Below are positions 34,773-43,266 of a stretch of DNA of 60,968 nucleotides, one piece after another. The notes below the pieces were generated by a model. The model worked only from the letters and a program-made list of their open reading frames with translations. It did not search any database and had not been told where the DNA came from. Every line of letters starts with the position of its first letter. Position 1 is the first letter of the stretch. The translations under genes and the position numbers were made by a program. This DNA comes from Verrucomicrobiaceae bacterium UBA1938 (GTDB lineage: Bacteria; Verrucomicrobiota; Verrucomicrobiia; Verrucomicrobiales; Verrucomicrobiaceae): positions 1 to 60,968 of the forward strand of contig DDFC01000028.1 in assembly GCA_002336895.1 (NCBI GenBank), in the 5' to 3' direction.

Positions 34773-37388
34773 ATGCCCACGCCTCGGAGCCTATTCATCA
34801 CCGCAGCCATCCTCGCGTTTCCCGCCGCACTCAGCGCGGCAGGGCTGTCTGAGACTTCCGACTATCTCTCAGCGCATCAGGCTTTGGCAGACGGCCTTCC
34901 GGGCGTCGCTGGTGTGAAGGCGGAGCGCCTGCTCAAGCAGAAGGGCTGGACTCGTGTGGAGACACGTGAGCTGGCGACCTTTGCCGCCGAGGCATGGACT
35001 CGTGCCGATGATGGCGCACGCGTCCTGGCTCTGGCAGACGCCTACGACCTCGACCACGAACCCTTCTGGCGCGGGCAGGCGCTAGCCCTCATGGGAGATC
35101 TGCCCGCTGCACGCGCCGCCCTTTCAGAGGAGGGCACTGCAGCCAGGCATCCGCGCAGTGATCTGCTGCTGGCGCAGATCCTCGCCGCTCTCGGGGAAAA
35201 CGCCGAGGCACGCAGCGTGGCCTCCTCCTTGCTGCCCTCTTCAGATGCCTCGCTGCAATCGCGTGCACGACTGCTGCTCAGCGAGATCGACATCAATGAA
35301 GGCAGGCAGCCATCCGGCCTTTCAGCCAAGGACGAAAGCGGCCCTGCGCGCTTCCTGCGCGCCCGGGCGTTGCTGCAGAGCGGCCAGATTCCCCAGGCTG
35401 AAGAAATCCTCGAATCCGTCACAAACTCCCGGACTGGCGGAGAGCACATGCACCAGGCCGCCACACTCCTCCAGGTGGAGGCCCTGCTGAGGCAAAATCA
35501 CGAGACAGAGGCTCAGGAGCAGTTGCTCAAATTTCTCGACACCACAGCTGACACGAGCCTGTGGGAGGAGGCCTTTGATCTGCTCAACCGGGTGCATCAG
35601 GCACTCACATCCCCCGCCCCGCTGCCGGAGGCGGTGCTGCGCTGGATCTCCTCTGGCAACACCGCCCAGCAGCAGCCAGACCCTCCCCCGGTTCTGGCCG
35701 CCGCCACAGCGGAGTTTCGTGGACATGCCATTTATCTGGCCGCGCAGTGGCTGGCCGCTCAAAAGAGAGATGACGAGGCGCTGGGCATGCTTGAGGCCCT
35801 GCTGCACATGAGCCCCTCTCATCCGCGCTGCAGGGAGGCCATGCACCTGGCCATGGATCTCTACGCCAGCCACCATGCAGATGATCGCGTGCTGGCGCTC
35901 GCAGTCATGTGGCGCCGGCAGTTTGGAGGCGCCACAGTCCCGGTTGATTTTGCCGTGGGCAGCATCCTCTTCAGGCGTGGTGAATCACGGCAGGCGCTGG
36001 AGCTTTTTCAAAACGCCGCCAACGTGGCCGCCACGCTCACTGAACGCCGCCGCGCACTTTTTAACGCCGCTGTGGCCGCTGTTTCAGCAAGTGACACCGC
36101 GCTCTACCAGAGCCTCCTTGGCCAGCTGGAGGTCGTGACCAACGGCAAGGACGGTGGAGACTCCGCCGCCACGCTGGAGCTTGAAAAGGCCCTGCATCTC
36201 GCCGCAAAGCGCAGCCCGGAGGCCGAGCAGGCTCTGCGCGCCTACATCCGTGCTTACCCCAAACACCCGCGCTACGCAGATGGCTGTATCGCTCTTGCAG
36301 AGTGGCTGCTGCTCGCAGCGCCTCCACGGATTGATGAGGCGCGCAAGGCGCTCGACAATGCCACCACCGCCGCTGAACTCTCCCCGGCGCAGCGCGAGCG
36401 CATCGGCTACAGCCGCCTGTGGCTGCGGGATGCCGCCGGAGAACTCAAGCCTCTCGTGACAGAAGGTGCTGATTTCATCAAAGCCTGGCCCAAAAGCCCC
36501 CTCCTCCCCGAGGTGCGCATGAAGATCGCCGGCGCCTACTACCGCCTGGAGGACTACGCCAACGCGCGCACCGAATTTGAAATCATTGCCAAAGAGTACC
36601 CGGACACAGCACACGCAGATACCGCACTCTACTTTGCCGCCATGTCCGCCTCCTCCGTCATGAGCACCGAGGGGCACGCGCGTGCCCTGGAGATCTGGGA
36701 TGAGCTGGCGCAGAAAAACGGTCCGCTGGCCGTGGCTGCACGCCGCCAGCAGGCGCTTTCCGAGCGCCTGCAAGGCAATCACCTCGCCGCCCTCACCGCA
36801 CTGGATCAGGTGCTGGCCATGAAGGCGCTCGATCAGGAGCAGCGCCGCATGACTCAATGCGAGAAGGCCGAGCTGCTCCTCCTGCTGGGCAAGACCGACC
36901 CCGCCCGTCTGGACGCCGCCGCCGACCTGCTGGATGCCTTTCTCTCCGACCATTCCCTGCCCTTCATGTGGAAGGCGCGTGCCGGTTTCACACTCGCTTC
37001 AGTGCATCATGATGCCCGCCGAGACACCGAGGCTCTGGAGGCCTGCTACAATGTCCTGCGCGCCGCCGAGATGACGCCCCCATCCAGTCCCGCCGACTAC
37101 ATCTGGTTTTCAAAGGCCGGCTTCTTCGGTGTGGATCTGCTGGAAGCCACCCGCCAGTGGGATGCCGCTGCACGACTGGCAGAGCAGATCTCCCAGCGCC
37201 CGGGAGACCGCGCCAATGAAGCCCGTGACCGCGCCACCAAGATCCGCCTGGAGCACTTCCTCTGGGATGGACCAGCCCCCACTCCCCCCAAAGTGCTGAA
37301 GATGGAAGCTCCGCCTTCAGACAAACCCGCCACCCCAGCAGCTTCTGACAAAACAGGAGCCAAAGGCACGAAGAAAAAAGCCAGGTAA
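34773..37388 (+). CDS. Large secreted TPR-repeat protein
   Basis: An 871-residue protein beginning with a signal peptide (MPTPRSLFITAAILAFPAAL, probable cleavage near ALSAAG). The rest is almost wholly alpha-helical, Ala/Leu-rich TPR-like repeats; clear units read YYRLEDYANARTEFEIIAKE followed by YPDTAHADTALYFAA, and AEQALRAYIRAYPKHPRYAD, as in YbgF/BamD-like tol-pal proteins. The C-terminus is a Lys/Pro/Ala-rich tail. It may be a periplasmic scaffold. No partner gene is obvious. Confidence 0.83.
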   Translation: MPTPRSLFITAAILAFPAALSAAGLSETSDYLSAHQALADGLPGVAGVKAERLLKQKGWTRVETRELATFAAEAWTRADDGARVLALADAYDLDHEPFWRGQALALMGDLPAARAALSEEGTAARHPRSDLLLAQILAALGENAEARSVASSLLPSSDASLQSRARLLLSEIDINEGRQPSGLSAKDESGPARFLRARALLQSGQIPQAEEILESVTNSRTGGEHMHQAATLLQVEALLRQNHETEAQEQLLKFLDTTADTSLWEEAFDLLNRVHQALTSPAPLPEAVLRWISSGNTAQQQPDPPPVLAAATAEFRGHAIYLAAQWLAAQKRDDEALGMLEALLHMSPSHPRCREAMHLAMDLYASHHADDRVLALAVMWRRQFGGATVPVDFAVGSILFRRGESRQALELFQNAANVAATLTERRRALFNAAVAAVSASDTALYQSLLGQLEVVTNGKDGGDSAATLELEKALHLAAKRSPEAEQALRAYIRAYPKHPRYADGCIALAEWLLLAAPPRIDEARKALDNATTAAELSPAQRERIGYSRLWLRDAAGELKPLVTEGADFIKAWPKSPLLPEVRMKIAGAYYRLEDYANARTEFEIIAKEYPDTAHADTALYFAAMSASSVMSTEGHARALEIWDELAQKNGPLAVAARRQQALSERLQGNHLAALTALDQVLAMKALDQEQRRMTQCEKAELLLLLGKTDPARLDAAADLLDAFLSDHSLPFMWKARAGFTLASVHHDARRDTEALEACYNVLRAAEMTPPSSPADYIWFSKAGFFGVDLLEATRQWDAAARLAEQISQRPGDRANEARDRATKIRLEHFLWDGPAPTPPKVLKMEAPPSDKPATPAASDKTGAKGTKKKAR

Positions 37389-37751
37389 AAAACAGGCGTG
37401 TGCTGGGGATCTGAGCCTGCGGAGTGCGCCTGCTCCTGCAGCATTCTTTAGCCCGGCCCGTGAAAAACATCTTGCATCCTGGCCCGGCATCTCGCACACT
37501 CCCATCCGTTCCAAGTTCTCTCAACTTGGTGAACACTTGGTGTTGTTCCCGGCAGGATTGCCGAAGTTTCCCAGCCTGGTGCTGATGAAACGCGACCCCG
37601 CAGCTGCTGCGTGGCCGTCATTCCTTCCGGTACACATCGCGGCGATGCCGCTTTCCCACGCCCCCCCTACATTTCCCAAACCCCACCGCACGGCAGGTCG
37701 GCTCATGCCCTCACACCTCCCGCTGCATTCCCAACCGACATCGTTTTCATC
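37389..37751. other. 363-bp intergenic region between TPR and yebC genes
   Basis: No gene is supported; the yebC frame is open through part of it but lacks family similarity. Two neighbouring inverted repeats occur: CCAAGTT (37511-37517) with AACTTGG (37523-37529), and AACAC (37532-37536) with GTGTT (37540-37544). No T run follows either. The region should contain the promoter of yebC-rho, but I see no convincing -35/-10 pair. Confidence 0.4.
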
Positions 37752-38501
37752 ATGGCAGGCCACAACAAATGGTCCAAAATCAAGCGTGGCAAAGCCATCA
37801 CGGATGCCAAGCGCGGCAATGCCTTCAGCAAGCTCGCCAAGGAAATCACCCTCGCGGCCAAGCATGGCGGAGGCAGCCCTGACATGAACGCACGCCTGCG
37901 CAGCGCCATCCTGGCGGCCCGCGCGGCCAACATGCCCAACGACAACATTGACCGCGCCGTCAAAAAAGGCACGGGAGAGCTCGGTGGCGCGCAGATCGAA
38001 GAAGTCGTCTATGAGGCCTACGCCCCCGGCGGCGTGGCCATGATGATCGAAGTCGTCACCGACAACCGCAACCGCAGCTTCAACGACATCCGCGTCCTGC
38101 TTTCCAAAAATCAGGGCACGCTGGCGGACTCCGGCAGTGTGGCCTACCTCTTCGCACGCCGTGGAGAGATCCGTCTGGATAAGGCCGCAGGCACTGAGGA
38201 CCAGATCATGGAAGCAGCCCTGGAAGCAGGCGCCGAAGACATTCAGGAAGACGGAGATGACTGGATCGTTTACACCGCCACAGACCAGCTCTTCCAGGTG
38301 ACCGGAGCTCTGCGCGAAAAAGGTCTGAACTCGCGCTCCCAGAAGCTCATCCAGCAGCCGCAGACCACCATCACCATCAGCGACGTGGCCATCGCCAAGG
38401 CGCTGGTAAACCTCTACGACGTTCTCGACGACTACGACGACACCCAGAACGTCCACGCCAATTTTGAAATCGACGACTCGATTGCCGAACAGCTCGATTA
38501 A
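37752..38501 (+). CDS. yebC: YebC/PmpR family DNA-binding regulatory protein
   Basis: A 249-residue YebC/TACO1-family protein, reported both as a transcription regulator and as a factor helping translation of proline-rich stretches. It starts MAGHNKWSKIKRGKAITDAK, the family hallmark, and continues with NMPNDNIDRAVKKGTGE, YEAYAPGGVAMMIEVVTDN and FNDIRVLLSKNQGTLADSGS. The longer frame (to 37611) is not supported. It lies 20 bp before rho, on the same strand, probably cotranscribed. Confidence 0.96.
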   Translation: MAGHNKWSKIKRGKAITDAKRGNAFSKLAKEITLAAKHGGGSPDMNARLRSAILAARAANMPNDNIDRAVKKGTGELGGAQIEEVVYEAYAPGGVAMMIEVVTDNRNRSFNDIRVLLSKNQGTLADSGSVAYLFARRGEIRLDKAAGTEDQIMEAALEAGAEDIQEDGDDWIVYTATDQLFQVTGALREKGLNSRSQKLIQQPQTTITISDVAIAKALVNLYDVLDDYDDTQNVHANFEIDDSIAEQLD

Positions 38502-38521
38502 TCCCCCTTCCCCTCCCGTTT

Positions 38522-40351
38522 ATGTCTGAAGAAAACATCGCCGAGCTCGAAGCCCCCAAGCCCAAGCGCAAAGCTCCGGCCAAAAAAGCTGCCGCCAAAA
38601 AGCCTGCTGCCAAGAAGGCAGCCAAAGTCAAAGCAGCTCCCGCAGTGGAAGAAGTGCTGGAAGAAACCGCTCCTGCGCCTGTTGTGAAAGCCAAGGCCAA
38701 GGTGGCACGCAAGACCACGCGGAAAAAAGCTCCTGAAGCAGAAGCCCCTGAGCTCAATCTCCAGGTTGCCGAACCCGCAGCGCCCGCACCAGCAGTTGCT
38801 GAAGCCGCACCTGCGCCAGCCATCGTGGCCGAAGCTCCCGCCGCTGTGGTGGAAGCACCCGCTGCACAGACAGCCGCCCCTGCCCCCACAGCGCCTGCGA
38901 CACCAGCTGCGGCTGAAAGCGCCCCCGAGGCGGATGCCGATGATGACGAAGCTGAAGAAAGCACCAGCGGTGCCCCTGGAGCACCCGGCGGTGAAAACAA
39001 CGGACTCTCCCGCTACACCGTTCTGGATGAAAACGGCCAGCCACGTCCGATGACGGCCAAGGAACGCCGCAAGGCCAAATTTGAGCGCTGGAAGCAGCGC
39101 CGTGCCGAGCGTGACGCCCAGCGCCGCTCCGGCCAGGGTGGGGCTCCCTATCAGGGGAATGGCGGTGGCAACCGCGACCGCGATGGCCAGCAGCAGGGCC
39201 AGGGCGGACACCACCACGAGCCCGAGCCACCGCAGCCGCTCGGACCGCCTGAGCCTGCCAACGGCATTCTCGAAATGTCCCCCAAAGGCTACGGCTTCCT
39301 GCGCCGTCGTGAGCTCTCCTTTGCCCAGCATCCGCAGGATGCCTTCATCGCCCCTGAGTTCATCCGCAAATACGGCCTTCGTGAAGGCATGCAGATCGCC
39401 GGCGTGCAGTGCAAAGGCGCACGCGGCCCGCAGATCACCGAAGTGACGGAGGTCAACGGCCGTGACCCCATGGCTATGCGCGAGCTGCCTCTCTTTGAAG
39501 AACTCAAAGCGGTGAATCCCAACAAGCGCTACCAGCTTGAGACCGTAAAGGACCGCCTGACCACGCGCGTGATCGACATGATGACCCCCGTGGGTCGCGG
39601 ACAGCGCGGCCTCATCGTGGCCCCGCCCCGCGCCGGCAAGACCACCATCATGCAGCACATCGCAGAGGCCGTGCTGCAAAATCACCCCGGCACGCATCTC
39701 ATGATCCTGCTGGTGGACGAGCGCCCTGAAGAAGTCACCGAATTCAAGCGCGTCCTTCCCAATGCGGAAATCTTCGCCAGCAACAACGACCAGGATGTGA
39801 AGAGCCACACCCGCATCTCCACCTTTGCCATCGAGCGCGCCAAGCGCCTCGTGGAGTGCGGAGAACACGTCTTCATGCTCATGGACTCCATCACCCGCAT
39901 GGCTCGTGCCTTCAACAACATCGCCACCAAAGGCGCCACCGGCAGCGGTGGTCTGGCCGTGGGTGCGCTGGAGATCCCGCGCCGTCTCTTTGCCGCTGCT
40001 CGCAATACGCGCACCGCAGGCTCCCTCACCATTCTCGGCACCGCGCTGGTGGAAACCGGCGGCCGTCAGGACGACGTGATCTTCCAGGAGTTCAAGGGCA
40101 CCGGCAACATGGAGCTGGTGCTGGATCGCAAGATCGCCGAGCAGTACATCTACCCCGCCGTGAACATCTTCAAATCCGGCACGCGTCGTGAGGAGCTGCT
40201 GCTGCAGCCCTTCCAGCTGGACAAGATCCACATGCTGCGCCGTGGTCTGGCCGGGCACAAGCCCGTCGAGGCCATCCAGCGCGTGATCTCCCTGCTGGAG
40301 CGCTACCCGAACAACGCCCAGATGCTCGTGGACCTGCCCAGCAAGGGCTAG
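38522..40351 (+). CDS. rho: Transcription termination factor Rho with long disordered N-terminus
   Basis: A 609-residue Rho helicase. The C-terminal ~365 residues are canonical: RNA-binding cold-shock-like domain from N247 (NGILEMSPKGYGFLRRRE), Walker A PPRAGKTT at 368-375, Walker B-type ILLVDERPEE, Q-loop region LEIPRRLFAAARNTRTAGSL and HMLRRGLAGHKPVEA. The first ~245 residues are low complexity: Lys/Ala-rich repeats, Pro/Ala-rich part, then Arg/Gln/Gly-rich part with HHHEPEPP. The usual N-terminal helical Rho_N domain is not apparent. Such extensions occur in several phyla and can affect RNA loading or condensate formation. It is 20 bp from yebC. Confidence 0.97.
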   Translation: MSEENIAELEAPKPKRKAPAKKAAAKKPAAKKAAKVKAAPAVEEVLEETAPAPVVKAKAKVARKTTRKKAPEAEAPELNLQVAEPAAPAPAVAEAAPAPAIVAEAPAAVVEAPAAQTAAPAPTAPATPAAAESAPEADADDDEAEESTSGAPGAPGGENNGLSRYTVLDENGQPRPMTAKERRKAKFERWKQRRAERDAQRRSGQGGAPYQGNGGGNRDRDGQQQGQGGHHHEPEPPQPLGPPEPANGILEMSPKGYGFLRRRELSFAQHPQDAFIAPEFIRKYGLREGMQIAGVQCKGARGPQITEVTEVNGRDPMAMRELPLFEELKAVNPNKRYQLETVKDRLTTRVIDMMTPVGRGQRGLIVAPPRAGKTTIMQHIAEAVLQNHPGTHLMILLVDERPEEVTEFKRVLPNAEIFASNNDQDVKSHTRISTFAIERAKRLVECGEHVFMLMDSITRMARAFNNIATKGATGSGGLAVGALEIPRRLFAAARNTRTAGSLTILGTALVETGGRQDDVIFQEFKGTGNMELVLDRKIAEQYIYPAVNIFKSGTRREELLLQPFQLDKIHMLRRGLAGHKPVEAIQRVISLLERYPNNAQMLVDLPSKG

Positions 40352-40385
40352 ACAGGCCCGGGGCATCCTCATACCACCGCACAGC

Positions 40386-40410
40386 GCAGCTGAGCTTCCT
40401 GCTCAGTTGC
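40386..40410 (+). terminator. Stem-loop after rho
   Basis: GCAGCTGAGC (40386-40395) pairs with GCTCAGTTGC (40401-40410) over 10 bp with one G-U, loop TTCCT, 35 bp after the rho stop. There is no T run behind it, so it may be a pause, an RNA-stability element or a Rho-related signal rather than a classical terminator. Confidence 0.4.
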
Positions 40411-40441
40411 CAGTGGCGCACGTATCGGGTATGCAGTGCGC

Positions 40442-41017
40442 ATGCCTGCCCCGACACCTGATCTCAAAGTGGACGAGGTTCTGCCGCCAGAGCAGATCAA
40501 CCCCATCGCGGCAAAGCTCGCTGCCAGCTCTGATCCCAGCGACCGCGCCACGGCGCGTATTCTCGCCAAGTATCTGGATGAGCTTCTGCGCCTGCCCGGC
40601 ACCAACGTAAGGATCGGACTGGACCCCATCCTGGCGCTCTTTCCCGGCGTGGGAGACACCGTTGCCTCAGGAGCGGGAATCATCATCCTGATCGAGGCGC
40701 TGCGCAGCGGCGTCTCCATCCCGGTCTTTCTGCGCATGTCGCTGAACATGGGCGTGAATTTCCTTCTCGGCCTCATTCCCGCAGCAGGCGCGCTGGCCTC
40801 CGTCTTTTTCAAATCCAATTCCCGCAACTTGCAGCTGCTGCACACCTGGCAGGCAGGCAACAGCGCGAAAGTGGAGCGCAGCACCCTGCGTTTCTATCTC
40901 GGCCTCCTCATCCTAGCTGGCATGATAGCCGCCTTCATCGTCATCGGCTGGGCCTTCTACGCCTGGCTCTTTTACTCTGCCGTGCAGGCGGTCCTGCACG
41001 CACTGGGCATGCGCTGA
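40442..41017 (+). CDS. DUF4112 domain membrane protein
   Basis: A 191-residue protein of the DUF4112 family, function unknown. After a 40-residue soluble part it reads LDELLRLPGTNVRIGLDPIL then ALFPGVGDTVASGAGIIILI, the conserved family region, followed by NMGVNFLLGLIPAAGALAS and a C-terminal hydrophobic segment (FYLGLLILAGMIAAFIVIGW). It is probably an inner-membrane protein. A GTG at 40436 is possible; the ATG at 40442 is chosen. It is 43 bp from the PrsW-like gene. Confidence 0.88.
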   Translation: MPAPTPDLKVDEVLPPEQINPIAAKLAASSDPSDRATARILAKYLDELLRLPGTNVRIGLDPILALFPGVGDTVASGAGIIILIEALRSGVSIPVFLRMSLNMGVNFLLGLIPAAGALASVFFKSNSRNLQLLHTWQAGNSAKVERSTLRFYLGLLILAGMIAAFIVIGWAFYAWLFYSAVQAVLHALGMR

Positions 41018-41060
41018 CCCGCTGAGGCGCGTGTGGAAACGCGCAACACCGCAAGCCACC

Positions 41061-41909
41061 ATGCTTTATCAAAACGCCGCCGCTCTCTCTGGCCTTATTG
41101 TCTGGTATGGCATGCTCGTGCTTCTGGCCGCCCCAGGCCGGATGCGGTGGCTGTGGCCCCTGGCACCTCTGGCGGCAGGATGGTGCAGCCATCGTGCTCT
41201 GGGCTGGTATCTCGGTGCGGTGCATCCCGCCTTGCTTCCTCTCCTGCAGCAATTTTCCGGTGGGCGCACATTGCAGCTTTTCATCCAGGACGTGGGCCTG
41301 CGCGAGGAGCTGATCAAGCTTCTCTTCGCCCTCCCCTGCATGCTCCGGCTGCCACCTCGCCGTGCCCCGACCACCGCCGCCTTTGTTGGCCTGGGCTTTG
41401 TCGCAGCGGAAAACCGCTGGCTCTTTGCGGGCCACGCGGAGCCCGCACTGCTCGTAGGCCGTGTCTTTTCCACCACCACACTGCACATGGCCACCACCGC
41501 GCTCTGCGGAGCCGCGCTCATGGCCGCCCGCAGCCGCACCCGCCCTTGGTCCTGGTTTTGGACTGTTTTTTTCTGCATTGTCATCACACGCGGACTCTAT
41601 GACTGGGCCCCTGCTGTCACTTGGACCTCCTGGCTTTCCCAAGGTGTCGTCATAGCCCTCATGGCCGTCTTTTTCCGCACCTGTCATCAGCTGTCCCCAG
41701 CCAGCCCGAAACAGCTTCGCTCAGCCTTGCTGTGGTTCATCCTCGGCACAGCCATTCAGCACTCCCTCTCACTGGCTATCACCTGCCACCGCTGGGACAC
41801 ATCAGAAGCCGCGTGGGCCTACGCTCATGCTTTCATTCTCTCCGTTCCTGCAGCGGTATCCACAGCCCTGCTCATGATTACGTTTTCCCCCTCCAAAAGC
41901 CGGACATGA
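41061..41909 (+). CDS. PrsW-like intramembrane metalloprotease
   Basis: A 282-residue protein with about eight membrane segments, resembling PrsW of the CPBP-related glutamic/metalloprotease group. The conserved motifs are DVGLREELIKLLF (E82, E83), FVGLGFVAAENRW (E117) and STTTLHMATTAL (His at about 142). PrsW in Bacillus cleaves an anti-sigma factor; here the ECF sigma and VWA pair is 12 kb away, so a link is speculative. The ATG at 41061 is preferred to a GTG at 41031. It follows the DUF4112 gene in the same direction. Confidence 0.78.
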   Translation: MLYQNAAALSGLIVWYGMLVLLAAPGRMRWLWPLAPLAAGWCSHRALGWYLGAVHPALLPLLQQFSGGRTLQLFIQDVGLREELIKLLFALPCMLRLPPRRAPTTAAFVGLGFVAAENRWLFAGHAEPALLVGRVFSTTTLHMATTALCGAALMAARSRTRPWSWFWTVFFCIVITRGLYDWAPAVTWTSWLSQGVVIALMAVFFRTCHQLSPASPKQLRSALLWFILGTAIQHSLSLAITCHRWDTSEAAWAYAHAFILSVPAAVSTALLMITFSPSKSRT

Positions 41910-42004
41910 CACGTCTGCAATGACATCGAAATTCAGAACCTCGCTCTTTGCCGCTGTTTGAGTTTCCGTATTCTTCCTTCCACCTTCCTTCATACACATT
42001 TCTC

Positions 42005-42478
42005 ATGAGCAAGCCAGCCCTTCATTCCTCCGCCCCTGATTTCACCGCGCCCGTCATCGGAGGCAGCTACCAGAGCGGCGACACGATCACTCTCAGCCAG
42101 CTGCGCGGCCGTCCGGTGGTGTTGTATTTTTACCCGAAGGACGACACTCCCGGCTGCACCAAGCAGGCCTGCGCCCTGCGCGATGGCTGGCAGCAAATCT
42201 CCAGCAAGGCCCACATCTTCGGCGTCAGCATCGACTCCATCAAGCGCCACGCCAGATTCATCGACAAATACTCCTTGCCCTTTCCGCTCATAGCAGATGA
42301 AGACCAGCACATCGTCGAAGCCTACGGCGTCTGGGTGGAAAAAAGCATGTACGGCAGGACCTACATGGGCACAGAGCGCAGCACCTTCGTCATCGACAAA
42401 GTAGGAAAAATCTCAGCCATTTTGGAAAAAGTAAAGCCAGACGAGCACCTCGACTTGCTCCTCAGTGCGCTGGATTAG
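42005..42478 (+). CDS. bcp: Thioredoxin-dependent thiol peroxidase (Bcp/PrxQ)
   Basis: A 157-residue peroxiredoxin of the Bcp/PrxQ type that reduces hydroperoxides. The active-site string is FYPKDDTPGCTKQACALRD, with peroxidatic Cys in PGCT and resolving Cys five residues on; SIDSIKRHARFIDKYSLPFP follows, as is usual. Start at ATG 42005 (MSKPALHSSAPDF); the frame extension to 41948 is not family sequence. It converges on the next gene with a 30-bp gap. Confidence 0.96.
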   Translation: MSKPALHSSAPDFTAPVIGGSYQSGDTITLSQLRGRPVVLYFYPKDDTPGCTKQACALRDGWQQISSKAHIFGVSIDSIKRHARFIDKYSLPFPLIADEDQHIVEAYGVWVEKSMYGRTYMGTERSTFVIDKVGKISAILEKVKPDEHLDLLLSALD

Positions 42479-42508
42479 TCCGCCTGTCCAGCCTGACTTG
42501 ACCATGGC

Positions 42509-43114
42509 TCAGCGCAGCGGAGCCGCTGCTGGCATCGGCATGACTGGAACTGCAGCCCCATGATTGGACACCCGCATGGGCTGCGCCCCTGCAGCCGGGC
42601 GCACGGGTGTTTTTCCCGGCAGCGAGGGCATGACAGCAGGTCGGCCACCAGCGGGAGTCACAGCAGCACCGCGCACAGGCTCGGCAGCCGACATCTGCGC
42701 CAGATAGTTCGCGTCATACTTGATCACCGCGCTCTCAGCCCCCAGAGTCACCTCCACCTGGCACTCGCTGCGTGGAGCATCCAGCTTCAAAGACTTCAAC
42801 GAAATGCCCGACGCATTGGGCTGATCTCTGCGCAGCAGGATGCGCTCCCGGGTCTTGGTATTCACCAGCACCACGGTCGGATTGGACGCGGCACCATAGT
42901 AGGCACCGATGGCCAGATCTGCGGCGAACTGCCCCTTGGAAGCATTGGGTGCAACGGTCTTGAGGGTGAAGGGGTTCTTATTCCAGCCTGCCTCGTAACG
43001 ATCCGCAGGGTATGCCTGCGGCGGCGTGAAGGCAGCAGGCTCCTCCCCCCGTGCCACCATGGAAAGATGGCCCGGCAGTAGCAGCAGAAAGATGCAGCGC
43101 TTCAAGAGTGTCAT
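42509..43114 (-). CDS. Small secreted protein, unknown function
   Basis: A 201-residue protein with a signal peptide (MTLLKRCIFLLLLPG, cleavage near ARGEEP). I do not recognise a family. After a short Pro-rich part, residues ~40-130 look beta-rich (ASNPTVVLVNTKTRERILL; RSECQVEVTLGAES), followed by a Pro/Ala/Met-rich low-complexity tail. It is the last minus-strand gene after the exoprotein and TPR genes (152-bp gap, nothing else in it), so it may belong to that operon. ATG 43114 is chosen over earlier starts at 43135 because it begins the signal peptide. Confidence 0.7.
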   Translation of the reverse strand: MTLLKRCIFLLLLPGHLSMVARGEEPAAFTPPQAYPADRYEAGWNKNPFTLKTVAPNASKGQFAADLAIGAYYGAASNPTVVLVNTKTRERILLRRDQPNASGISLKSLKLDAPRSECQVEVTLGAESAVIKYDANYLAQMSAAEPVRGAAVTPAGGRPAVMPSLPGKTPVRPAAGAQPMRVSNHGAAVPVMPMPAAAPLR

Positions 43115-43266
43115 GTGGGATACAGTCATGACCATTTTTGCCTCAGGAGCTGTTCAGTCCCGGCTTGAAGTCACAAGGGATGCCTCACATCATACCGCAT
43201 CTTTGTCAGGTGACATTCTTTTTCAGCGCCAGGTCTGCCCTCAAAAGAGTCCGCATGCGCCTCGGT

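Noticed and set aside
38498..40372. 624-codon open frame on the minus strand opposite rho
   Set aside because: It is antisense to a clear Rho protein; its translation is low-complexity and shows no family motif. High GC makes long shadow frames common.
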